DNA of 64,000 nt from Rhodobacteraceae bacterium MED-G08 (GCA_002457055.1 NTKT01000007.1:16357-80356), one strand, 5' to 3'; positions 28,459 through 39,630 are shown, counted from the first letter of the stretch. Numbers and translations are program-made. Notes: generated from the sequence alone by a model not told the origin.

Positions 28459-29646
28459 ATGACTGAATTTAATTTGAGATTGAAGGCTAGCGTTGAAGCT
28501 AATAAGTTTCGCTATGGTTACCCGTGGATCTACAGCAATGAAATAATCTCTGACCGTCGCACGAAGTCACTTTTGCCTGGTTCGTTCTGTACTCTTGTTG
28601 ATTACAACAAAAACCCTATTTGCCTCGTTACTGTTAATCCGAATTCAAAAATTTTTGCCAGAGTAATGGATTATAATCTTGAAACTATAATCAATGCCTA
28701 TTGGTTAAAAGATAGAATTTCTAAAGCGTTAGCTAAGAGAAAAGAGATATTCAGAGACCCATTTTATCGACTTGTCAACGCGGAGGCAGACGAGCTCCCA
28801 GGATTGATTGTTGATCGTTTTGATAAAGTTATTGTTATGCAACCAAATGCATTTTGGGCTGAGAATATGAGTGAAATTATTGCAAATTCGATCAAGGAAG
28901 TTTGCAGCATTGATGTTGTTATAAAAAATGCATCTGGGCGTTCAAGGAGGTTAGAAGGTTTGGATGATAAAAACTCAGTATTTTTTGGTGATCTTCCAGA
29001 AGCGGCAATTTCAGTTCCAATGAATGGAGCGATATATAAAGCGGATGTTCATGAGGGGCAAAAAACGGGTTTATTTTATGATCAAAGGCAGAATCACAAA
29101 TTTGTCGCAAGTTTGGCTAATGGAAAAACAGTATTAGATGTATTCTGCCACGTAGGTGGTTTTGGGTTGGCAGCCATTGCTGCCGGTGCGTCCAAAGTTT
29201 CATTTGTCGATAGTTCAGCAAATGCACTGGACTTGGTCAGGGAGGGTGCCTCTGAAATGATGGCATCGAGTAAAATAAATATTATCAGAGGTGACGCTTT
29301 TTCGGTTTTGAGGAAACTTTTAGAGTCTGATAACTCTTATGATATAGTAATCTGTGATCCACCGGCATTTGTCACATCTCGTAAATCTCTCAACAGTGGT
29401 TTGAGAGCATATGAGAAAATAGCAAAGTTAGGTTCCAGTTTGGTGCGCGAGAATGGAATTCTAGTCCTCTGTTCCTGTAGTCAACTTGCTGATCTAACAA
29501 AGTTCAGAAATGCATGTGTTAGAGGCATTGGTAGGGCAGGTCGGCGTGCTCAATTAATTCATACTGGCTTTGCAGCAGCCGATCACCCTATACATCTCCA
29601 ACTTTTGGATAATTCATATCTCAAGTCTCTAGTTTTTAGATTATGA
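28459..29646 (+). CDS. RlmI-like class I rRNA methyltransferase
   Basis: SAM-dependent 5-methylcytosine methyltransferase of the RlmI/RlmK family, expected to act on 23S rRNA. It has an N-terminal PUA-like domain (about 1-75), a linker domain, and a Rossmann methyltransferase domain with DVFCHVGGFG as motif I and CDPPAF as motif IV. CSCSQ near the C-terminus contains the expected cysteine. I chose ATG 28459 because GGAAG lies 8 nt ahead; ATG 28444 is possible and would add five residues. The last codons overlap the PIN-domain gene by 4 nt. The exact target base is not decidable from sequence alone. Confidence 0.87.
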   Translation: MTEFNLRLKASVEANKFRYGYPWIYSNEIISDRRTKSLLPGSFCTLVDYNKNPICLVTVNPNSKIFARVMDYNLETIINAYWLKDRISKALAKRKEIFRDPFYRLVNAEADELPGLIVDRFDKVIVMQPNAFWAENMSEIIANSIKEVCSIDVVIKNASGRSRRLEGLDDKNSVFFGDLPEAAISVPMNGAIYKADVHEGQKTGLFYDQRQNHKFVASLANGKTVLDVFCHVGGFGLAAIAAGASKVSFVDSSANALDLVREGASEMMASSKINIIRGDAFSVLRKLLESDNSYDIVICDPPAFVTSRKSLNSGLRAYEKIAKLGSSLVRENGILVLCSCSQLADLTKFRNACVRGIGRAGRRAQLIHTGFAAADHPIHLQLLDNSYLKSLVFRL

Positions 29647-30182
29647 AACTTTTACTTGATGCATGCGTTCTATATCCGACGGTAATTCGAAATCTTCTTA
29701 TTAGCGTTTCGGGAGAGCAGAAATGGGATTTAATTTGGACTGAACAAATTTTCGAAGAATGGCGGCGCGCGTCGAAAAAAATAAATTTAGAGGCTAAAGC
29801 CCAAACAGAAGCAGAAATAGCGATCCTTAAATCGAAATATCCAAAATCCATGGTAAATGATTATGAAAAGCACATCCCAAAATTATATTTGCCTGATAAA
29901 GATGATATTCATGTTTTAGCAGCAGCTATTGAAGGTAACGCAAATACCATAGTAACACTCAACTTGAGGGATTTCCCAAATTACGAGTTAAAAAAATATG
30001 GAATAAGAGGTGTGCATCCGGATGAATTGTTATACCGCGAAGCACTTGATAATTTTAATCTGATCGCAGGCTTTGTTATTAGTATTCTGAATGATTTTAA
30101 TAAAAATAATGCCAATAAGTTAAGTGAGTATCGTCTTTTAAAAAAGGCGAAGCTGAACAGGCTTAGCAAATTATTTCGTTAA
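29643..30182 (+). CDS. PIN-domain protein, predicted ribonuclease
   Basis: Predicted metal-dependent RNase of the PIN superfamily (PIN_3-like). The acidic residues expected at the active site are visible: Asp6 (LLLDACVLYP), Glu39 (QIFEEW), Asp88 (DKDDIHVLAAA) and Asp110 (NLRDFP). The 179 residues include a basic C-terminal extension (KKAKLNRLSKLF) absent from short VapC toxins. It overlaps the methyltransferase by 4 nt and has no antitoxin gene beside it. From memory, related pairs occur in other Rhodobacterales, so a housekeeping RNA role is more likely than a toxin module. Confidence 0.82.
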   Translation: MKLLLDACVLYPTVIRNLLISVSGEQKWDLIWTEQIFEEWRRASKKINLEAKAQTEAEIAILKSKYPKSMVNDYEKHIPKLYLPDKDDIHVLAAAIEGNANTIVTLNLRDFPNYELKKYGIRGVHPDELLYREALDNFNLIAGFVISILNDFNKNNANKLSEYRLLKKAKLNRLSKLFR

Positions 30183-30244
30183 TACTTAATGGACGCAGAA
30201 TTTATAAAAACCGCTAATAAACTTTAGTTAAAATTGACATAATA

Positions 30245-31528
<1,284 letters not shown>

Positions 31529-31617
31529 TCAAAAATTGGCTGAATTTACCGCTTTAGCCTTATTCTAGCGCTCACGTAAATACAATGTTCAGTAAAGGAT
31601 TTATTAAACTCTACTAA

Positions 31618-32031
31618 TTATGCCTTCTTTATTGGCACACCATAGAGTTCTAGCTTATGACCTCGAAGTTCATAACCGAGGCGAAGGGCAATTAATTCTT
31701 GCAATTTTTCAATCTCATTATCTACAAATTCTATAACTTTTCCGGAGTTAATATCGATTAGATGATCATGATGTTCTCGGTCAGCATTTTCATATCTTGC
31801 TCGACCATCCCCAAACTCGAGTTTGTCCAGAATGCCACTTTCTTCAAACAATTTAACTGTTCTATAAACAGTAGCAATAGATATGGAGTCATCGATAGCT
31901 GAGGCGCGGTTGTAGAGTTCCTCTACGTCGGGATGATCAAATGAGTTTTCTATTATTTCAGCGATAATTTTTCGCTGATTTGTCATCCGTAACCCTTTTA
32001 TTTCGCATCGGTCTAAAATTGTATGGCTCAT
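31618..32031 (-). CDS. Fur/Mur family metalloregulator
   Basis: DNA-binding metal-responsive repressor of the Fur superfamily. The 137 residues contain the winged helix with ISIATVYRTV (50-59) and the metal-binding HHDH (87-90), and end in ELYGVPIKKA, an ending shared with alphaproteobacterial Fur/Mur proteins. There is no C-terminal CxxC zinc site. In alphaproteobacteria this branch often responds to manganese (Mur) as well as iron. It is monocistronic, lying between enolase and selO with gaps of about 98 and 134 nt. Confidence 0.9.
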   Translation of the reverse strand: MSHTILDRCEIKGLRMTNQRKIIAEIIENSFDHPDVEELYNRASAIDDSISIATVYRTVKLFEESGILDKLEFGDGRARYENADREHHDHLIDINSGKVIEFVDNEIEKLQELIALRLGYELRGHKLELYGVPIKKA

Positions 32032-32165
32032 AATTGCCTCAATAATCGGTAGAAATGGTTTTTGTGTTGTCTTCTCTTGAGCTTAACAGGCAGAAAAGAA
32101 AATTTGAAATACAATTTAAATTCAGTTGGAATTTACTTATTTAGCCAAAGCAAGACCAACAATCC

Positions 32166-33569
32166 TTACGTACCGCAGAAAGTAGCAGTAACCTTTTCAT
32201 CTTCCTTTGGCGCGTTTAGAAAATTGCACTGCCCTGTGTAATCATAAGGTTTTTGTAGTGCTTTATTCAGACTATAAAAAGGTTCAAAGTCACCTGAAAG
32301 AGCAGACTGAATAGCTTTTTCTACAATGTGATTACGTGGAATAATTACCGGGTTTGCCTGCCTCATGGTTGGCTTTGCATCGGGTATGCTTTTTACACGA
32401 TTTTGCCATTTTTTTTCCCATGTTAAATATGGGGTTTTCATCATAAATTTGAAAGGCTTCTCGTCATTTGTAATTTTTGAGAAAAAGTTAGTAAAATCTG
32501 CAGTTTCTCCAGCTAAAATTGTTAGCAGGTCATCAACTAACCGTTTATCTTTATCGTCAGGGGTTACAATTCCCAATTTAGAGGCAAATTGCGTGTAATA
32601 CTCTTTAGACAAATATGTAGAGGTTTCATTGATAATTTCTTGAAAAATTTCCAAAGTATTTTGATCATCATCGTGAAGCATTAATAGAGCGCTGGCTAGT
32701 TGGGCTAGGTTCCAAATAATAACTTTCGATTGATTAGAAAAAGAATATCTACCAAAGTTGTCTATTGAAGAGAAAACTTTATCAGGATTATACTCGTCCA
32801 TAAATGCACAAGGCCCATAGTCTATCGTTTCGCCTGAAATAAGACAATTATCAGTATTCATAACGCCATGGATAAATCCTACTCTCATCCATTCAGCTAC
32901 TAATCGGGCTTGCTTTAAAGAAACAGCTCGTAAAAATTCTGCTGTACTGCTTGCATCAGGATAGTGACGTTTAATCGAATAATCTAATAAGATTTTTAGG
33001 TTTTTAATATCTGATATCGCAGCAAACCATTGGAATGTTCCTATTCTAATATGGCTTTTAGCAATGCGAGTAATTATCGCTCCTGGCATTTTTGCTTCCC
33101 GATATACAGGTTCGCCGGAGCTTACAATTGCTAGGGAGCGGGTTGTAGGAATCCCCAAGTTGTGCATTGCCTCGCTTACAATATACTCTCTAAGAATGGG
33201 TCCTAACCATGCTCGACCATCCCCACCTCGTGAATACGGTGTTTTGCCCGAACCCTTAAGAGCTATATCGTATCTCTCACCATTAGGAGATATTACTTCC
33301 GTTAATAAATGTGCGCGTCCATCCCCAAGATCAGGATTAAATTGTCCAAATTGATGCCCGGCGTATTTTTGTGCTATCGGAGTACCATTCAGAGGAAGAT
33401 TACCAGAAAAAATATTTTCTTTTTCGTGCAAACTTTCAAATTTAAGTCCTAAATCTTGCGCCAGTTCCGTATTCCACTTCAACAATTTAGGATTCGCAAC
33501 CGGTGTTGGTGGCGTTATCGAATAAAAGTTTTCAGGAAGAAGAGCGTAGCTGTTTTCAAATCTATTCAT
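32166..33569 (-). CDS. selO: SelO/YdiU family protein AMPylase
   Basis: Pseudokinase-fold enzyme that transfers AMP to proteins, linked to redox stress. The 467 residues show the YdiU features: YAGHQFGQFNPDLGDGRA, DIALKGSGKTPYSRGGDGRA, and the GVMNTDNCLISGETIDYGP segment holding the metal-binding Asn/Asp. A C-terminal TFCGT carries Cys at the position that is selenocysteine in some homologues. It is the last gene of the mazG - nucleoside hydrolase - selO unit, 4 nt behind its neighbour. Confidence 0.93.
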   Translation of the reverse strand: MNRFENSYALLPENFYSITPPTPVANPKLLKWNTELAQDLGLKFESLHEKENIFSGNLPLNGTPIAQKYAGHQFGQFNPDLGDGRAHLLTEVISPNGERYDIALKGSGKTPYSRGGDGRAWLGPILREYIVSEAMHNLGIPTTRSLAIVSSGEPVYREAKMPGAIITRIAKSHIRIGTFQWFAAISDIKNLKILLDYSIKRHYPDASSTAEFLRAVSLKQARLVAEWMRVGFIHGVMNTDNCLISGETIDYGPCAFMDEYNPDKVFSSIDNFGRYSFSNQSKVIIWNLAQLASALLMLHDDDQNTLEIFQEIINETSTYLSKEYYTQFASKLGIVTPDDKDKRLVDDLLTILAGETADFTNFFSKITNDEKPFKFMMKTPYLTWEKKWQNRVKSIPDAKPTMRQANPVIIPRNHIVEKAIQSALSGDFEPFYSLNKALQKPYDYTGQCNFLNAPKEDEKVTATFCGT

Positions 33570-33573
33570 TTAC

Positions 33574-34545
33574 CTAACTAATGCCGTTTAGCGGCAATCT
33601 TCCTAATCGATTTGTTAGTAGACTGAAAAATTTATTAGTATCCAAGTCTCCAACAAAAAAAGCATTAGCTTCTCGATCGGTGACACGCCACCAATCTGCT
33701 ACAGTCATACCCAAAGTTAATTCTGACTCTGTCTCTATCTCTACATTGATTTTTCTACCTGAAAATATCGTTGGATCGATCAAATATGCGGTAACGCATG
33801 GATCATGCAAAGGAGCCCCGGTTGAACCATATTTTTCTTTGTCAAATCTTTCAAAGAAATCTGTCATTTCAGCAACTGCCACTCCAACAGGAGTTTTCAG
33901 TTGCCTGAAAGCTTCATTCCGTTGAGTTGTTACAAGAGCTTTGTGCGTCACATCTAGAGGCATCACTACTATTTCAATTCCAGAGGCGAAAACAATCTTT
34001 GCTGCATCGGGATCTACAAAAATATTAAATTCCGCCGCTGGCGTAATATTCCCAACTTCAAAGTATGCTCCCCCCATTAAAACAATTTGTTTTATTCGTG
34101 GAGTAATTCTTGGCTCCTTCAACATTGCAGTGGCAATATTAGTCAGAGGCCCCAATGGACAAAGTGATACAGAATTTGCAGGCTCTTGCATCAATGTATC
34201 AATTATAAAATTAACACCATGTTTTTCTTTCAATTTTATCTTTGGCTCCGGTAATTCAGGTCCATCGAGGCCTGTTTTTCCATGTACATGTTCTGCTGTA
34301 ACAAGTTTTCTTTTCAACGGGTGAGCACATCCGGCATAAACACCGATATCGGATCTCCCTGCCAATTCACATACAATTCGAGCATTTTTTTCGGTTAAAG
34401 AAAGTGGTACGTTACCCGCTACTGCGGTAATGCCCAAAACTTCTATCTCATCAGGACTTGCCAGTGCAAGCAAAATAGCGACAGCATCGTCTTGACCGGG
34501 ATCTGTATCAATTATTATTTTTTGAGCGCCCAACATCGTCTCCAT
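33574..34545 (-). CDS. Nucleoside hydrolase (inosine/uridine-preferring family)
   Basis: Hydrolyses the N-glycosidic bond of ribonucleosides for salvage. The calcium-binding motif DTDPGQDD (13-20) is diagnostic. VLMGGAYFEVGNITPAAEFNIFVDPDAA and LHDPCVTAYL are the other family blocks. The catalytic His of the C-terminal region is HDP. The 323 residues are of normal length. A second ATG at 34536 is possible. The gene begins 8 nt after mazG and ends 4 nt before selO. Purine or pyrimidine preference cannot be told. Confidence 0.92.
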   Translation of the reverse strand: METMLGAQKIIIDTDPGQDDAVAILLALASPDEIEVLGITAVAGNVPLSLTEKNARIVCELAGRSDIGVYAGCAHPLKRKLVTAEHVHGKTGLDGPELPEPKIKLKEKHGVNFIIDTLMQEPANSVSLCPLGPLTNIATAMLKEPRITPRIKQIVLMGGAYFEVGNITPAAEFNIFVDPDAAKIVFASGIEIVVMPLDVTHKALVTTQRNEAFRQLKTPVGVAVAEMTDFFERFDKEKYGSTGAPLHDPCVTAYLIDPTIFSGRKINVEIETESELTLGMTVADWWRVTDREANAFFVGDLDTNKFFSLLTNRLGRLPLNGIS

Positions 34546-34553
34546 ATATCTAA

Positions 34554-35369
34554 TTATTTACCTGATTTTTTTGCTTTTTCCCATAAGCCATCCATCTCTT
34601 CTAAAGAGGAGTCTTTTGGGCTCTTTCCTTTATTTGCAAGCTCTATTTCGATGAATTCAAACCTTTCTATGAATTTATTATTTGTTCTTTTTAACGCAAC
34701 TTCGGGCTCAATATTCAAATGTCGGCCCAAATTTACAAAAGCAAAAAGCAAGTCGCCATACTCCTCCTCTACATCTGCCGAGTTTCCTTTGGCCGCGGCT
34801 TCAGCAAGCTCTTGCGCTTCTTCGATGATTTTGTCCAATACATTCTTGTAACTTGGCCAATCAAAACCCACGCGTGCAGCCCGTTTTTGAAGTTTCATTG
34901 CGCGTACTAAAGCAGGTAGGTTGAGGGCTACGTCTTCAAGTACTTTCCCTTGCTTTTTCAACTTTCTCTCTGACGCCTTTATACTTTCCCAATCCTCAAC
35001 TTGTTGTTTTGCAGTTTTATTTTCTTTGCTATCTCCAAAGACATGAGGATGCCGAGAAATCATTTTTTCTGAAATCTCTCTAACGACATCGTAAAAATTA
35101 AAATATTCTTTTTCTGAAGCTATCTGGGAATGATAGATTGATTGTAGCAATAAGTCTCCGAGTTCAGTTTTCAAACTGTCCCAGTCTTTTCTGTCTATTG
35201 CATCAGCAACTTCGTACGCTTCTTCAATTGTGTAAGGCGATATGCTCTCAAATGTTTGTTCTATGTCCCATGGACAACCTGTTTCAGGATCTCGCAATGC
35301 ACGCATTATTTCAACCAAAGTCGTAATATCTCCATTTCGTCCATTGATAATTTTCTCGTTGAAAGGCAT
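34554..35369 (-). CDS. mazG: Nucleoside triphosphate pyrophosphohydrolase MazG
   Basis: House-cleaning enzyme that hydrolyses NTPs and dNTPs to monophosphates. The two tandem MazG domains are visible: the first with CPWDIEQTFESISPYTIEEAYE and ELGDLLLQ, the second with DKIIEEAQELAEA and EEYGDLLFAFVN, each carrying the EExxE-type metal ligands. I use ATG 35369, with GAGGA just ahead; a longer frame begins with TTG at 35438 but would overlap the divergent gene. Length is 271 residues. Confidence 0.93.
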   Translation of the reverse strand: MPFNEKIINGRNGDITTLVEIMRALRDPETGCPWDIEQTFESISPYTIEEAYEVADAIDRKDWDSLKTELGDLLLQSIYHSQIASEKEYFNFYDVVREISEKMISRHPHVFGDSKENKTAKQQVEDWESIKASERKLKKQGKVLEDVALNLPALVRAMKLQKRAARVGFDWPSYKNVLDKIIEEAQELAEAAAKGNSADVEEEYGDLLFAFVNLGRHLNIEPEVALKRTNNKFIERFEFIEIELANKGKSPKDSSLEEMDGLWEKAKKSGK

Positions 35370-35431
35370 TGCGTCCTCGTGGCTTTTTTTGTCTGATACA
35401 TTTTGAACGTTAAAGTCAAAGGAGTCCAGAT

Positions 35432-36598
35432 ATGCCAATAGTCAATCGTATTGCTGCATTTGACGAAGATATGAAAAAATGGCGACGAAATATTCATCAA
35501 AACCCTGAGTTAGGGTTAGATTGCCATGAGACTGCATCTTTTATTGAGGCGAGACTTCGGGAGTTTGGCATTGATAAAATTCACACTGGGATTGCAAAAT
35601 CAGGGTTAGTAGCCATTATTGATGGAAAAGACGATGGTGATACAATTGGCCTGCGGGCTGATATTGACGCGCTTCCTATGACAGAAACAACTAATTTGGA
35701 GTATTCGTCAAATAACCCGGGGTTAATGCATGCATGTGGGCATGATGGTCATACGACAATGCTATTGGGGGCTGCACGGTACCTAAGTGAGACTAGAAAT
35801 TTTTCTGGTAGAGTTGCTTTAATATTTCAACCGGCTGAGGAAAACGAGGGTGGTGGACGTATTATGGTGGAAGAGGGAATTTTGGATCGGTTTGACATTA
35901 AAAATGTATATGCCATTCATAATACTCCAGACGTTGAATTGGGAAAATTTTATACAATGCCTGGCCCCATAATGGCTGGAGCAGATAAATTTCATATTGA
36001 TGTTGTTGGAGTGGGAGGTCATGGGGCTTATCCACATGAGACAAAGGATCCAATAACTGCTGCGATTGGAATTGTTCAAACTTTTCAAACAATTGTTTCC
36101 AGAAGTCGTGATCCAAACGATAAATTAGTGGTTTCGGTTACACAAATTCATGCGGGAAGTACTGATAATGTTACTCCCCAAAATGCTTACATCAACGGTA
36201 CTGTGCGCACCTTTGATAAAAAAGTGCAGGAATTAGTAATCAAAAGAATGGAAGAGATTGTTTCAGGGCATGCCCAGAGTTTTGGGCTTGAGTGCAAATT
36301 GCGATATGAAAAAGGATATCCTCCAACTATAAATAGTCCTGAGAATGTCAAGACTGCCGCACTAGCAGCTGAAGATATCTCGGGTGTTAACATGGTTGAT
36401 GATAACGCTGGTCAGGAAATGGGAGCAGAAGATTTTTCCTATCTTTTGGAAAAAAGACCTGGGGCTTATTTGTTTTTAGGTATTGGGGAGGCTGCAGGTC
36501 TTCACAATACAAATTATGATTTTAATGATGACGCATCCGTTTATGGTGCATCATTTTTTGCAAGACTGGTTGAAATGTCACAACCGCTAGGGAGATAA
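35432..36598 (+). CDS. M20 family amidohydrolase
   Basis: Metallopeptidase-fold amidohydrolase of the hippurate hydrolase/N-acyl-amino-acid deacylase group. The 388 residues show GLRADIDALPM (73-83), the metal site HACGHDGHT (100-108, with Cys102 and His104) and the PAEENEGGG catalytic glutamates near 136-137. A dimerisation domain sits in the middle. AAAGGAG at 35418-35424 precedes the ATG. The agmatinase-family gene follows after 2 nt, so the pair may act in one nitrogen-salvage route. The substrate is not known. Confidence 0.88.
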   Translation: MPIVNRIAAFDEDMKKWRRNIHQNPELGLDCHETASFIEARLREFGIDKIHTGIAKSGLVAIIDGKDDGDTIGLRADIDALPMTETTNLEYSSNNPGLMHACGHDGHTTMLLGAARYLSETRNFSGRVALIFQPAEENEGGGRIMVEEGILDRFDIKNVYAIHNTPDVELGKFYTMPGPIMAGADKFHIDVVGVGGHGAYPHETKDPITAAIGIVQTFQTIVSRSRDPNDKLVVSVTQIHAGSTDNVTPQNAYINGTVRTFDKKVQELVIKRMEEIVSGHAQSFGLECKLRYEKGYPPTINSPENVKTAALAAEDISGVNMVDDNAGQEMGAEDFSYLLEKRPGAYLFLGIGEAAGLHNTNYDFNDDASVYGASFFARLVEMSQPLGR

Positions 36599-36600
36599 AA

Positions 36601-37569
36601 TTGGGTTTGAAAGATGCGGAAAAACAGGTAGATCGGGCATTTACAAGGGATAGTTACACTGGACAGTCCTTTGAGAATGCATTTGGTGGGGCTACTTCAT
36701 TCTTACGTTTAAAGTATACAAAAGAGTTAAATAATGTTGATTTAGCAATTACTGGAATCCCATTTGATCAAGCCGTTACCAATCGGCCCGGGTCGCGTTT
36801 TGGTCCACGCGCAATAAGGGAAGCGTCAACTTTACAGCCATTTGATCCCATATACGGGTGGGAGGATTTCGATCCAATGTCAGAGATATCCATGGTCGAT
36901 TATGGAGATATCGCATATGATTATGCCAAAGTAAGTGAGTTTCCTCAGATTTTAGAAGACCACATTAGCACTATACTAGGCAAATGTAGCGGATGTATTT
37001 CGCTCGGCGGTGACCATTTCATATCATACCCGATATTAAAGGCCTATAGGAAAAAGTATGGAAAGCCGCTGGCTTTATTACAGTTTGACGCTCACTCAGA
37101 TACATGGCCTGATGATGACATGCATCGTATTGACCATGGAACAATGTTTTATAAAGCCGTGAAACAGGGATTAATTGATCCAAAAAAATCTGTTCAGGTT
37201 GGAATTAGAACTTATAACTCTGATACATTGGGCGTAAATATAATCGACGCAAGGGAAGTTTTTGAGATTGGTCCAGGTAAGACTGCGGAAAAAATAAAAT
37301 CGATATTGGGTGACACTCCCACCTATTTAACTTTTGACATTGATTGTTTGGATCCTGCATATGCTCCAGGCACAGGTACCCCTGTATGGGGTGGATTATC
37401 CTCTATCCAAGCTTCAATTATTTTACGGGATCTTGCTGGTATAAATATGGTAGGAGGAGATGTGGTAGAAGTTGCTCCTCAGTATGATTTGTCAGGTGCG
37501 ACAGCAATCGCAGGTGCGCATGCGGTTCATGAGCTAATCGGTATTTGGGGTTGGAACAAAAAGCGCTGA
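36601..37569 (+). CDS. speB: Agmatinase/arginase-family ureohydrolase
   Basis: Manganese enzyme that releases urea from agmatine or a related guanidino compound. The metal ligands are visible: GGDHF (His139), DAHSDT (Asp163, His165, Asp167) and TFDIDCLDP (Asp246, Asp248). The GTGTPVWGG loop after the last motif is typical of agmatinases. The start is TTG, with GGAG 6 nt ahead; it lies 2 nt after the amidohydrolase stop. At 322 residues it is slightly longer than E. coli SpeB. Guanidinobutyrase or guanidinopropionase activity is the main alternative. Confidence 0.88.
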   Translation: MGLKDAEKQVDRAFTRDSYTGQSFENAFGGATSFLRLKYTKELNNVDLAITGIPFDQAVTNRPGSRFGPRAIREASTLQPFDPIYGWEDFDPMSEISMVDYGDIAYDYAKVSEFPQILEDHISTILGKCSGCISLGGDHFISYPILKAYRKKYGKPLALLQFDAHSDTWPDDDMHRIDHGTMFYKAVKQGLIDPKKSVQVGIRTYNSDTLGVNIIDAREVFEIGPGKTAEKIKSILGDTPTYLTFDIDCLDPAYAPGTGTPVWGGLSSIQASIILRDLAGINMVGGDVVEVAPQYDLSGATAIAGAHAVHELIGIWGWNKKR

Positions 37570-37656
37570 GCAGAATGAAAAGCTAAGCAACTTAAAAAAT
37601 TAAAATAACCTAGTAAACTCCTTGACCAATAATTTCAATAGATGCAATAGAGACTG

Positions 37657-38712
37657 ATGCTACCGATTGATCGACTTGACCAAATTGTTTCTCGGTTTCA
37701 GTTTTTAGAAGCGAAACTGAATGAAGAACTTTCGGGTGCGGATATTGCAAAAATATCTCGTGAATACGCTGAATTACGCCCAGTCGTAGATGAAATAAAT
37801 GAATATAAGGCTCTATTAATTGCGCTTGATGAAGCAAAAGAATTAGTCTCTGATCCAGACATGAAAGCATTGGCAGAGGACGAAGTTTTTAATTTAAAAG
37901 AAAAAATACCGAAAACCGAACAAAATTTGCAACTCGCATTACTCCCCAAGGATAATGCAGATGCTCGTCCTGCTATTTTAGAGATACGGCCCGGCACGGG
38001 AGGTGATGAGGCGGCTTTGTTCGCTGGAAACTTATTAAGGATGTATCAACGATATGCTGAGATAAATAATTGGTCGTTTGATATGATTGAACAGCAGCAT
38101 ACGGAACTCGGTGGAATAAAAGAAGTTGTAGCGCATATTAAGGGCGATGGAGTTTTTGCGCGTCTAAAGTATGAAAGTGGTGTGCACAGAGTGCAAAGAG
38201 TTCCAGAAACTGAGAGCGGTGGAAGAATACATACTTCTGCGGCAACCGTCGCAGTTCTACCCGAGGCTGAGGACGTAGATATAGAGATAAATAGTAATGA
38301 CTTAAGAATAGATACAATGAGAAGCTCAGGGGCGGGTGGGCAGCATGTAAATACTACAGATTCAGCTGTACGGATCACACATCTGCCTACTGGTATAGTA
38401 GTTACAAGTTCTGAAAAGTCTCAACATAGAAATCGTGAAATAGCGCTTCAAGTTTTAAAAACTCGATTATTTGATTTAGAGCGGCAACGTGTTGACAGTG
38501 AGAGATCAGAAAACCGAAAAATTCAAGTTGGATCTGGAGACAGATCGGAAAGAATTAGAACTTATAATTTCCCGCAAGGACGAATGACCGATCACAGAAT
38601 CAATCTAACTCTTTATAAGTTAGATCAAATTCTTGCTGGAGGTTTAGACGAAACCATTGATGCCCTTCTGGCAGATGCGCAGGCAAAGATGCTTGCTGAA
38701 ATTAACGGATGA
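37657..38712 (+). CDS. prfA: Peptide chain release factor 1
   Basis: Reads UAA and UAG and triggers peptide release on the ribosome. The 351 residues contain the codon-recognition tripeptide of the PxT type (PET, 183-185) within [15 protein letters not shown], and the catalytic GGQ motif (227-229). The GGQ glutamine is the target of the PrmC methylase encoded next. The start gives [10 protein letters not shown], as in related proteins; the ribosome binding site is weak. The stop overlaps prmC by 4 nt. Confidence 0.97.
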   Translation: MLPIDRLDQIVSRFQFLEAKLNEELSGADIAKISREYAELRPVVDEINEYKALLIALDEAKELVSDPDMKALAEDEVFNLKEKIPKTEQNLQLALLPKDNADARPAILEIRPGTGGDEAALFAGNLLRMYQRYAEINNWSFDMIEQQHTELGGIKEVVAHIKGDGVFARLKYESGVHRVQRVPETESGGRIHTSAATVAVLPEAEDVDIEINSNDLRIDTMRSSGAGGQHVNTTDSAVRITHLPTGIVVTSSEKSQHRNREIALQVLKTRLFDLERQRVDSERSENRKIQVGSGDRSERIRTYNFPQGRMTDHRINLTLYKLDQILAGGLDETIDALLADAQAKMLAEING

Positions 38713-39539
38713 TAGTTCGGGCATTAGTATTAGCAAGTCAAGGTAAATTGCGTGACTGTGGCATCGAAAACCCTACAAGAGACGCCAGATTATTGTTAGC
38801 GAACTGTTTGGGCGTAGAAGTCCATAAACTTAATCTTCTTGATGATAGTTTCCTTTCTAAAGATGAAATTTCAAAATTTTGGAGAATGGTTGATGAGCGC
38901 TGCAAACGGAAACCAGTTTCCAAAATTATTGGTTATCGCGCCTTCTGGGGTAGGAATTTTGAAGTTAATGAGAATGTTTTAGATCCCCGCGGGGATACGG
39001 AAACTCTGGTCGAAGTGGTGTTGGAAAATAAATTCAAGACTATGCTAGAACTCGGTACTGGAAGTGGCGCTATTGCCATCACAGTTTTGGCAGAGCGTAT
39101 TGACGCAACTTGTGTTGCTACCGATATTTCTGAACTAGCATTGGAAACTGCAGCAAGGAATTCGAAAATACATGGCGTTCAAAATCGTTTGACGCTTATG
39201 CAATCTGATTGGTTAAGTAAAATTAGTGGTCGATTTGATATAATTGTCTCAAATCCTCCGTATATCTCTGCAAAAGAATACAATGAGTTAGGTAATGAAG
39301 TTATCGACTATGACCCAAAAATCTCATTGACGCCAGGAGGAGATGGGTTGGATTCGTATCGTCAGATAATATCGAACGCTAAAGAAAAATTGATAAAAAA
39401 TGGTCAAATTGTTCTTGAAATTGGATATTCACAGGCTGAACCTGTAAAAACCCTTTTAGCTGGGGCTGGTTTTTCCAAAATCAAGGTCCACAAAGATCTT
39501 GGGTCAAGAGATAGAGTGCTATCGGCAGAAGCAGCTTAG
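38709..39539 (+). CDS. prmC: Release factor glutamine methyltransferase
   Basis: N5-glutamine methyltransferase that modifies the GGQ loop of release factors, including the RF1 encoded just upstream. The 276 residues show an N-terminal helical domain, SAM motif [12 protein letters not shown] (about 116-126) and the catalytic NPPY in [14 protein letters not shown] hairpin with a T-run follows about 90 nt after the stop, closing the prfA-prmC unit. Confidence 0.96.
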   Translation: MIVRALVLASQGKLRDCGIENPTRDARLLLANCLGVEVHKLNLLDDSFLSKDEISKFWRMVDERCKRKPVSKIIGYRAFWGRNFEVNENVLDPRGDTETLVEVVLENKFKTMLELGTGSGAIAITVLAERIDATCVATDISELALETAARNSKIHGVQNRLTLMQSDWLSKISGRFDIIVSNPPYISAKEYNELGNEVIDYDPKISLTPGGDGLDSYRQIISNAKEKLIKNGQIVLEIGYSQAEPVKTLLAGAGFSKIKVHKDLGSRDRVLSAEAA

Positions 39540-39630
39540 TGGTCGCCAGTCACATGACGACGAGTTTTCAATAAAATTTAATATTTATGCTTGAAAGTAT
39601 ATTAATTATTGTTGTAAAAGATCTCAGGGC

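Noticed and set aside
29643..30182. PIN-domain gene as half of a toxin-antitoxin module
   Set aside because: No small antitoxin gene is adjacent; the gene is coupled to a methyltransferase and is longer than VapC toxins.
34554..35438. Longer mazG frame starting at TTG 35438
   Set aside because: It would overlap the start and binding site of the divergent amidohydrolase gene, and the added residues are unlike MazG; ATG 35369 has a good GAGGA site.
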